DNA of 9,045 nucleotides from Spirochaetaceae bacterium (GTDB lineage: Bacteria; Spirochaetota; Spirochaetia; DSM-27196; PWMO01), in NCBI GenBank assembly GCA_003558175.1, contig PWMO01000132.1:1-9045 (forward strand), given 5' to 3'. Position numbers and translations under genes: made by a program. Positions 1-4,815 of the stretch are shown piece after piece; within the stretch, counting starts at the first letter, position 1; the number at the start of each line of letters is the position of its first letter. The notes under the pieces are model-generated. The model saw only the letters and a program-made list of their open reading frames with translations. It was not told the origin of the DNA and did not search any database.

Positions 1-110
1 AACACCATGTTGGTAATGGAAACGAAGTAGGGATGGGTGAGGTCGAGGCCGCGGGCGCGCAGCGTGACCTCTTTATCTTTCCACTTGAAGTGCACCTTGT
101 AGAGTGACAA
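1..110 (-). CDS. Start of a small protein, possibly DUF1820-like (3' end outside window)
   Basis: The minus strand has an open frame of 36 complete codons that runs off the left edge. I place the start at a TTG (110-108) because a GGAGG Shine-Dalgarno sits 7 nt upstream and an in-frame TAG lies further upstream. The product begins MSLYKVHFKWKDKEV and continues through an ARGLD segment to PYFVSITNMV. The opening YKVxF, a following charged stretch, an AR motif and a hydrophobic VSITNMV strand recall the small cytoplasmic family DUF1820 (function unknown), but I judge this from memory of the pattern only. There is no signal peptide. It lies 149 bp after the ligase-chimera stop and behind a hairpin, so it may be a separate transcript. 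The gene is probably real; the family is uncertain. Confidence 0.55.
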   Translation of the reverse strand, partial: MSLYKVHFKWKDKEVTLRARGLDLTHPYFVSITNMV

Positions 111-155
111 TGACGGACCTCCGGATGGAACTCGCTGTGGTTGCTTGCTACGCTA

Positions 156-184
156 AATCTACTGTGCTGTGCAGAAATATCCAA
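156..184 (-). promoter_or_regulatory. Weak candidate promoter for the DUF1820-like gene
   Basis: On the minus strand TTGGAT (184-179) and TAGATT (161-156) are separated by 17 bp. The match to sigma-70 consensus is 3/6 and 4/6. Position (about 45 nt upstream of the TTG start, after a hairpin) is the main argument; the boxes are weak. Confidence 0.25.
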
Positions 185-195
185 GTACAAGAGGA

Positions 196-224
196 AACGG
201 GGCATCGCCGTGGCGTACCCCGTT
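196..224 (-). terminator. Terminator-like hairpin after the synthetase/ligase operon
   Basis: On the minus strand AACGGGG pairs with CCCCGTT (7 bp), with an inner GCC/GGC, followed by the pyrimidine-rich TTTCCTCTTGTACTT. An outer CAAG/CTTG pairing can extend the stem across a bulge. It lies 36 bp after the ligase-chimera stop. There is no clean U run, so it could be a weak intrinsic terminator or an mRNA 3'-end stabiliser. Confidence 0.45.
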
Positions 225-259
225 CTTGTCTGTCCTGGTGTTTTGTTGCTCTGTAGCGG

Positions 260-1156
260 TTATTTCTTGTCCGCCAGCGCGCGGGTTTTCTCGTAGCCGA
301 AGAGTTCGTCGCGTTTGAGCTGACCCTCTTCGGCACTGATTCCCATCTGCGACTGGAGCGCGGCGAGCAGCCGCTCTTTGAACTCGCCGACCGACGGGCG
401 GGTTCCGGTCTCTTCTTCGACCGACGTCATCGGTTCCATGACCTTGTCCTTGATCTCCGGAGAGACCCAGACAACGCGGAAAAAGTCCTCGGTCCGCAAC
501 GGTCCCAGGAACGTCAGGCAGTTGATCACCAGCAGGTTCTCGACTTCGGAGACGAGTATGGTGGCAATCTTTTTGCCGCCGCAGCGCACGCCGCCGCGGT
601 GCTTGTACCAGGCGTCTACCCCGAAGGCCTTCAGGGTTTCGATCACAATCTCGCCGACCACGCGGAACGCCGCGTCACCCGACTCGAACTGGTCCTTGCT
701 CACGACCATCTGCACGTTGACCGTGCTGTCGGGGCTCACAAAGACCATCGTTCGCTGGCCGGTAAGGATAACGTGCTCGAGAGAAGGGACGTCTTCGCGG
801 ATCTCGTTGATGAGGTTGGCGAAGTTAGTCATGGTAATGATGGCGCGGGCTTCGCAGTCGTTGAGAATGTGGATGATCTCTCGCCCCTTGTACATGGTGT
901 TGAAGGGAACCGCCACCGCACCGAGCTTCTGGATGCCGAAGAACGCATAAATGAAATCAGGGATGTTGGGCAGCATCATCGCGACGCGGTCGCCCTTGTT
1001 GATGCCGAGCGACTTGAGCCCGTTGGCAATCTTGTTGGCGTTCTCATCCAGTTCGCGGTAACTCACTTCACGGTTGTCGAACAGGATGGCCTGTTTCTTC
1101 TTCTGCTTCTTTGCCATCTCCTCGAGCATGCGCCCGAGTCCACGCACATTATCCAT
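260..1156 (-). CDS. Chimera: acyl-CoA synthetase N-terminus fused to lipoate ligase C-terminus
   Basis: 298 residues. Residues 1-134 are the N-terminal part of an ANL-superfamily acyl-CoA synthetase: a VSYRELDENANKIANGL segment, GDRVAMMLPNIPDF, and GAVAVPFNTMYKGREI (80-94). They stop before the ATP-binding loop, so this chain cannot adenylate alone. From about residue 135 it becomes the C-terminal part of a lipoate/biotin ligase-fold protein: an FRVVGEIVIETLKAFGVDAW helix, then VRCGGKKIA (190-198) matching the GxKisG loop with the catalytic lysine, then a C-terminal domain as in LplA. The N-terminal half of that ligase, with the first part of the lipoate-binding loop, is in the gene just upstream. 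Start: ATG with AAGGAG 7 nt upstream, overlapping the upstream stop by 8 bp (ATGGATAA), so translation is probably coupled. The longer frame reaching 1372 has no support. Whether it makes a working protein is unknown; it may be half of a heterodimer or a broken gene. Confidence 0.85.
   Translation of the reverse strand: MDNVRGLGRMLEEMAKKQKKKQAILFDNREVSYRELDENANKIANGLKSLGINKGDRVAMMLPNIPDFIYAFFGIQKLGAVAVPFNTMYKGREIIHILNDCEARAIITMTNFANLINEIREDVPSLEHVILTGQRTMVFVSPDSTVNVQMVVSKDQFESGDAAFRVVGEIVIETLKAFGVDAWYKHRGGVRCGGKKIATILVSEVENLLVINCLTFLGPLRTEDFFRVVWVSPEIKDKVMEPMTSVEEETGTRPSVGEFKERLLAALQSQMGISAEEGQLKRDELFGYEKTRALADKK
750..763 (-). other. Fusion breakpoint: synthetase to lipoate ligase
   Basis: The reading passes from synthetase sequence (EHVILTG) to ligase sequence (TMVFVSPDSTVNVQM) in frame. 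CGGCC (761-757, minus strand) lies here in codon phase xxC GGC Cxx, as at the other breakpoint. Confidence 0.65.
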
Positions 1157-2582
1157 GCTGCTGCTCCTTGGTGTCTGCGCCGGCCTTCTCGAGCAGCCGG
1201 TCGTCGTGGTACCCCTCGCGCAGCTCTTTGCGCAGGATCTTGCCGGTCGCGCTCTTGGGCAGGGAGTCGCGGAACTCGACAATCTTCGGCACCTTGTACT
1301 CAGCCAGATTCTCCGAGCAGTAGTCCAGTATTTCGCGCTCAGTGGCGGTCTCGCCGTCTTCCAGCACGACAAACGCCTTCACCGCCTCACGCTCGCGCTT
1401 GTCCTGAACCGCAATAACGGCCGCGTCGCGCACTTTGGGATGGCTGAACAGCAGTTCCTCGATTTCGCGCGGCGATATGTTGAATCCGCCACGGATGATG
1501 AGGTCTTTCTTGCGGTCGGTTATAAAGAAGAAGCCGTCTGAATCCCGGTAGCCCAGGTCACCGGTATGCAGCCAGCCGTCACGGATGCTCTCGGCGGTTG
1601 CCTCCGGGTTGTTCCAGTAACCGGGAGTCACAACGCCCGACCGGATTACGATCTCGCCTTCCTGACCGTCAGCCACCTCGTTATCGTCGTCGTCAACAAC
1701 GCGCATCTCTACACCCTCGGCGGCCGGCCCGATCGAGCCCGGCTTAAATGCCTCGCCGCTCTTGTTGAGGCATACCGATGAGGTGGTCTCGGTGAGGCCG
1801 TACCCCTCGGCGATGCGCGTCTGAAACGCTTCTTCAAACTCGCGCAGCGTTGTTAAGGGGAGCGGAGCGCCTCCGGAGACGCAAAGCCGCAGCGACTTGG
1901 GTATCGAAGTCTTGCGCGTCTTTGCAGCCTGCAGGACGTGCATGTACATGGTCGGCACCGCGATGAGCACGGTGGCTTTGGTGGCCTCGACGGCCTCCAG
2001 CAGCTTGGCGGGACTGTACTGCGGTACCAGCGTCATCTTTGTGCCGAAGTAAACGCCCGATATCAGGCCGTTCGAAAGACCGTAGACGTGAAAGAGGGGC
2101 AGTACCAGAACGATGGTGTCGCTTTCATTTAATGGAAGCACCTTGCTCACGTTGAGGCACTGCTGGGCGAAATTACGATGGGTGAGCGTTACCCCCTTGG
2201 GCCGACCGGTGGTACCCGAAGTGTAGAGCAGGACCGCCGGTGCGTCCGGGTCGGTCTCTACCGCGTTGAACTTGCGTGAAGAGGTCTTAAGTAGATCGGA
2301 AAGGTTGACCGTCCCAACCGGCTTGGGGCCACCGCGGCCGCTGCGCGGGTAGTTTGCCACCTTTATGTTGTACCTGGCGGCGGTATCCTTGTTGATATCA
2401 ACATCGGCCCCCGCAAGGATGCCCTTCTGCTTGACGCCCTGCACGACAATAGTGTTGGGCAGTTTCTCGGTCGAAAGCATGTACTTGCCGGCAATGCGGC
2501 CCTCCACCAGGGCCGATGCATACGCCACCATATCGGCAGCGTCTCCGTCGGGATTGAAGATGAGTCTCCATTTCTCGGACAT
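1149..2582 (-). CDS. Chimera: lipoate ligase N-terminus fused to acyl-CoA synthetase C-terminus
   Basis: 477 residues. Residues 1-85 look like the start of a lipoate-protein ligase A-family protein: MSEKWRLIFNPDGDAADMVA, then NTIVVQGVKQKGIL, then a YNIKVANYPRSGRGG stretch matching the position of the RRxSGGG lipoate-binding loop. From about residue 86 it is the catalytic body of an ANL acyl-CoA synthetase: ATP loop YTSGTTGRPKG (120-130), GGAPLP (237-242), EGYGLTET (259-266), GDLGYRDSDGFFFITDRKKD (341-360), GGFNISPREIEE (365-376), and PKSATGK with the adenylation lysine at 448. The first ~134 residues of a normal synthetase are absent here and occur in the next gene. The fatty-acid substrate cannot be read from the sequence; medium or long chain is a family guess. 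Start: ATG with AGGA 10 nt upstream. It follows the symporter after 59 bp and overlaps the next gene by 8 bp, fitting one operon. A naive annotation would call this simply a long-chain fatty-acid-CoA ligase. Confidence 0.88.
   Translation of the reverse strand: MSEKWRLIFNPDGDAADMVAYASALVEGRIAGKYMLSTEKLPNTIVVQGVKQKGILAGADVDINKDTAARYNIKVANYPRSGRGGPKPVGTVNLSDLLKTSSRKFNAVETDPDAPAVLLYTSGTTGRPKGVTLTHRNFAQQCLNVSKVLPLNESDTIVLVLPLFHVYGLSNGLISGVYFGTKMTLVPQYSPAKLLEAVEATKATVLIAVPTMYMHVLQAAKTRKTSIPKSLRLCVSGGAPLPLTTLREFEEAFQTRIAEGYGLTETTSSVCLNKSGEAFKPGSIGPAAEGVEMRVVDDDDNEVADGQEGEIVIRSGVVTPGYWNNPEATAESIRDGWLHTGDLGYRDSDGFFFITDRKKDLIIRGGFNISPREIEELLFSHPKVRDAAVIAVQDKREREAVKAFVVLEDGETATEREILDYCSENLAEYKVPKIVEFRDSLPKSATGKILRKELREGYHDDRLLEKAGADTKEQQHG
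1164..1169 (-). promoter_or_regulatory. Ribosome binding site inside the synthetase C-terminus
   Basis: AAGGAG lies within the last codons of the upstream chimera, 7 nt before the ATG at 1156. It decides the start of the second chimera and, with the ATGGATAA stop/start overlap, points to coupled translation and similar output of both chains. Confidence 0.7.
2327..2342 (-). other. Fusion breakpoint: lipoate ligase to synthetase
   Basis: The reading passes from ligase (RSGRGG) to synthetase (PKPVGTVNLSDLL) in frame. CGGCC (2340-2336, minus strand) is in the same codon phase as at the 757-761 breakpoint. The break falls in the conserved glycine loop of the ligase. Confidence 0.65.
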
Positions 2583-2612
2583 TGTTCGTGATTCCTTTCT
2601 ATCGACTGTCGA

Positions 2613-2626
2613 CCACCGAGAGGTGG
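2613..2626 (-). other. Short intercistronic hairpin
   Basis: CCACC pairs with GGTGG around a 4-nt loop in the 59-bp gap between symporter and first chimera, upstream of the AGGA ribosome site. Five base pairs only; it may simply space the ribosome site. Confidence 0.25.
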
Positions 2627-2632
2627 GGTACT

Positions 2633-2660
2633 CCTGCGCAGTCAGCGTTCACTGCGCAGG
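2633..2660 (-). other. Perfect 9-bp inverted repeat around the symporter stop codon
   Basis: CCTGCGCAG at 2633-2641 and CTGCGCAGG at 2652-2660 form a 9-bp perfect stem with a 10-nt loop carrying the symporter TGA stop. No U run follows, so it is not a classic terminator. In an operon such a stem can stabilise the upstream message or damp downstream expression. The core CTGCGCAG is itself self-complementary, so the two copies are also direct repeats. Confidence 0.5.
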
Positions 2661-4162
2661 TAATCATCCACTTCGGTGAAAAAGACGTCTTCGATCTCTT
2701 CACTTGGCTTCTCCGTCAGCAGGCTCACCACGATGTAAACAACGGTATTCAGAAACAGCGTAAGGATGACCGGGTGCAGGTCGAGAAGCAGAATGCGTTG
2801 TCCGGCATCATTGGTAATGAGCAGCCCCAGTACCAGCCAGATGGTGCCGGTCAAGGTGGCGGCGATTGCGCCCTGGCGCGTGCCGCGCTTCCACAGAAGC
2901 CCGCCCACCAGCGCCGGCCCCCACTGCGCAAAACCAGGAACGCTTACATCGGTCAGGTAGAGTGCCATTGCCTCGTCGCCAAGGCCCAGGCTCACAACTA
3001 CCGTGACGCTCAAGCTGAGAACAACGATAGCGATAACCGACAACCGGGCCCAGAGCGTGATCTCCGCATCGTTGGCATCGGGCTTGAAGACGCCCTGGAT
3101 GACGTCACGGGCAACGATGATGCTGGAGGTCATGAGCTGCACTGCGGCAGTGGAAACTGCCGCCGCAATCACTCCCATCAATACAAATACCCCAAACCAG
3201 CGCGGTAGAACGGTCTGGATGATAGTCTGAACGATGCGGTCGGCTTCCGCCACGTCCGTTACCCCCGGCATGACGGCCGGTGCAACGACCGAGCCCCATA
3301 CGTACGGGATGATGTAGAAAAACAGGCCGCCGAAGATGAAGATCAGCAGCGGAAACCACTTGAACAGCGTCTTGTCACGGGCCGTCATGGCGCCAATGAC
3401 GACGTGTGGCCAGGTGAACGCCAGCAGACCGACAACGAACGTGCCGATGACCAGCACCGATGAGTAGGTGCCCAGCGGACCCGGCGTGCTCAGATTTTCC
3501 GGCTGGTTGGCGAGTATCTGCTGTGCAGCTTGCACCACGCCGCCGTCCGGGAACACCACCGCGATCACCCAGAAGAGCGATCCAAGCAGCGCGGTGACGT
3601 AGACGGTTCCGAGGAAGATATTGACCCACGCCACGATCCGCATGCCACCCAGGATAACCAGGATTACCAGCAGAACCGCAGTGTATGTCGCGCCGACCCA
3701 CAGCGGAAGTCCGGTCAGCGCTTCAAAGCCGCGACCGACGCCAAGCGGCTGCACGCCGACGTAGGGAACGATGAACGCCAGCATGGTGACCGCCAGGATT
3801 ACGCGCAGCGCCTTTGACTCGTACCGTTCCGCCAGCGCCTCTACGGGCGAGAGGAAGCGGTTGATCTTGGCCAGCGCCCAGAGTCTTGGACCGAGAAACA
3901 TGTACAGCGCCGCAAAACCGGCAACGGATCCCCAGATAAAGAAGACGTAACCGGGGCCGTGAAGATAGAGGTGTCCGGGGAAGCCGTAAAACGTCCAACT
4001 GGAGGAGATGGCGAAGAGCACGAAAAAGAACATGACCACCAGCCCGATGGTTCTTCCGCCGAGCATGTAGTCTTCCGCGGTCTTTGCGGAAATGCGGTAG
4101 CCGTAGGCGGCCATGAGAATGATAATCAGACTGAAAACGCCGAGCGCGATGAGATCAACCAC
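2642..4162 (-). CDS. Sodium:solute symporter (SSS family)
   Basis: 506 residues, a usual length for the family (about 13 helices, inner membrane). Features seen: YMLGGRTIG (32-40), the family's xLxGRxxG after helix 1; FAISSSWTFYGFPGHLYLHG (50-69); LGGMRIVAWVN (171-181); and AAAVSTAAVQLMTSS (333-347) with Ser337/Thr338 at the expected Na2 site. The C-terminus is acidic and cytosolic (EKPSEEIEDVFF). Members take up pantothenate, proline, acetate and other monocarboxylates, sugars or vitamins with Na+; the sequence alone does not give the substrate. An acyl-CoA synthetase and lipoate ligase downstream favour a carboxylic acid. Start: GTG with a strong AAAAGGAGG 6 nt upstream. It follows the two-helix protein after 79 bp, in which I see no gene. 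Confidence 0.92.
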   Translation of the reverse strand: MVDLIALGVFSLIIILMAAYGYRISAKTAEDYMLGGRTIGLVVMFFFVLFAISSSWTFYGFPGHLYLHGPGYVFFIWGSVAGFAALYMFLGPRLWALAKINRFLSPVEALAERYESKALRVILAVTMLAFIVPYVGVQPLGVGRGFEALTGLPLWVGATYTAVLLVILVILGGMRIVAWVNIFLGTVYVTALLGSLFWVIAVVFPDGGVVQAAQQILANQPENLSTPGPLGTYSSVLVIGTFVVGLLAFTWPHVVIGAMTARDKTLFKWFPLLIFIFGGLFFYIIPYVWGSVVAPAVMPGVTDVAEADRIVQTIIQTVLPRWFGVFVLMGVIAAAVSTAAVQLMTSSIIVARDVIQGVFKPDANDAEITLWARLSVIAIVVLSLSVTVVVSLGLGDEAMALYLTDVSVPGFAQWGPALVGGLLWKRGTRQGAIAATLTGTIWLVLGLLITNDAGQRILLLDLHPVILTLFLNTVVYIVVSLLTEKPSEEIEDVFFTEVDDYLRSER

Positions 4163-4241
4163 GCGAAGCCTCCTTTTGATGAGAACGCAGGTAGCAGTAA
4201 ACGCCGCAGGTCGTGCGGGCGATGCCGTCCGTCATTGCCGA

Positions 4242-4475
4242 CTAACGATACGGCCAGTACTTAATGAAGTAGATGAGATACGCGATCAGCCAGACGATCA
4301 CGAAGACCACTCCGACCACCAACGGCATCTCCATCCACCCGAAGACCAGCAGCGGCTCCCCGTCCGCCGGTGCGTCGGTTATCCCCATGAAGACCAGAAC
4401 CGCCATCAGTACGATCGAAATTAAGAGTACGAGAAGGTAGATTCTGCCTGGGGTGTGTTCCAGCATTTCGCGCAT
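4242..4475 (-). CDS. Small two-helix membrane protein, likely partner of the symporter
   Basis: 77 residues with two clear hydrophobic segments, about 12-32 and 50-71, joined by a short polar loop (TDAPADGEP) and FGWMEMP, ending in KYWPYR. Small two-helix proteins of families such as DUF3311 or DUF485 are often encoded directly upstream of SSS symporters (for example yhjC-yhjB in Bacillus and the gene before actP in E. coli). The FGxxxMP before helix 2 is most like DUF3311, but I cannot confirm that. Start: ATG with GGGAGG 7 nt upstream. It is the first gene after the promoter and therefore heads the operon. Its role is unproven; stabilising or regulating the symporter is the natural guess. 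Confidence 0.85.
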   Translation of the reverse strand: MREMLEHTPGRIYLLVLLISIVLMAVLVFMGITDAPADGEPLLVFGWMEMPLVVGVVFVIVWLIAYLIYFIKYWPYR

Positions 4476-4501
4476 GGTGTAGCCTCCCTCGTTGCGACAT
4501 C

Positions 4502-4550
4502 CGGGGCGTTTGCGGGTTTGAGTGCACCCAGGGTGCCGCCGCAGGCCCCG
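4502..4550 (-). promoter_or_regulatory. Structured 5' leader of the symporter operon
   Basis: Three nested pairings stack between promoter and first start codon: CGGGGC/GCCCCG (4502-4507 with 4545-4550), GCGG/CCGC (4512-4515 with 4539-4542), and GCACC/GGTGC (4524-4528 with 4532-4536). Together they could fold into one long hairpin spanning most of the roughly 80-nt leader. It is followed by the ribosome site, not by a U run. I recognise no known riboswitch. Confidence 0.35.
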
Positions 4551-4563
4551 CGAGCAGTCCTTA

Positions 4564-4592
4564 ACGATATACTACGCCTAGACCCTTGTCAA
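4564..4592 (-). promoter_or_regulatory. Sigma-70-like promoter of the symporter operon
   Basis: TTGACA (4592-4587, full consensus) and TATCGT (4569-4564, 4/6) are 17 bp apart. An A/T-rich GAATTTTTC directly upstream of the -35 could act as an UP element. It is about 90 nt upstream of the first start codon and is the only good promoter I see before the operon. Confidence 0.6.
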
Positions 4593-4815
4593 GAAAAATT
4601 CGGCCGCTAACCGACAGAAGTTCCACAGCTCGCGCGCAAAGCAACAGAGCCTGCATGTGCAGTCCAGATCGTGACTTATCGGGGATGGATAGTGAGTCTT
4701 CTGGCGCTGGTTTGCAGGTCGTTTTCAGGCCGACAGGCCGGCCCGCCGAAGTGGCGGGTCGGCTCGGTTAGCCGGAATCAGAACTCCGATCCGATCGGAC
4801 CAGGACCGGACCCGG
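4593..4815. other. Intergenic stretch after the OmpA-domain gene
   Basis: With the leader and promoter this makes a gene-free gap of about 340 bp (4476-4815). Short open frames here lack ribosome sites and coding character. It contains the hairpin described separately and a TCCGATCGGA palindrome at 4790-4799. I see no RNA gene. Confidence 0.5.
4737..4763 (-). terminator. Strong GC hairpin downstream of the OmpA-domain gene
   Basis: GCCGGCCCGCC (4737-4747) faces GGCGGGTCGGC (4753-4763) over a 5-nt loop: 11 positions, ten Watson-Crick, one G-U in plus-strand RNA (an A-C mismatch in minus-strand RNA). It lies about 55 bp after the minus-strand stop. No U tract follows on the minus strand, so termination would have to be Rho-type or the hairpin only protects the 3' end. 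Confidence 0.35.

Noticed and set aside
378..1541. Several long open frames on the plus strand opposite the chimeras (up to 272 codons)
   Set aside because: They lie antisense to clearly homologous proteins, lack ribosome sites and contain no recognisable motif; long antisense frames are expected in GC-rich coding DNA.
757..2340. An intein or intron interrupting the ligase gene
   Set aside because: The interrupting DNA is a complete permuted synthetase with its own stop and start in the middle; I see no intein splice motifs or intron structure.
260..2582. Simple fusion genes or frameshift errors
   Set aside because: Both frames are open through the junctions, and the halves complement each other exactly, which a single deletion or frameshift would not give.
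4261..4527. An 88-codon minus-strand frame overlapping the two-helix protein
   Set aside because: It is in another frame, has no good ribosome site and a composition unlike a protein; the two-helix frame has GGGAGG and clear membrane segments.
4593..4620. TCGG/CCGA stem followed by ATTTTTC on the minus strand as a terminator of the OmpA-domain gene
   Set aside because: The stem is only 4 bp and the T run overlaps the region just upstream of the -35 box; it is better read as an UP-like element.
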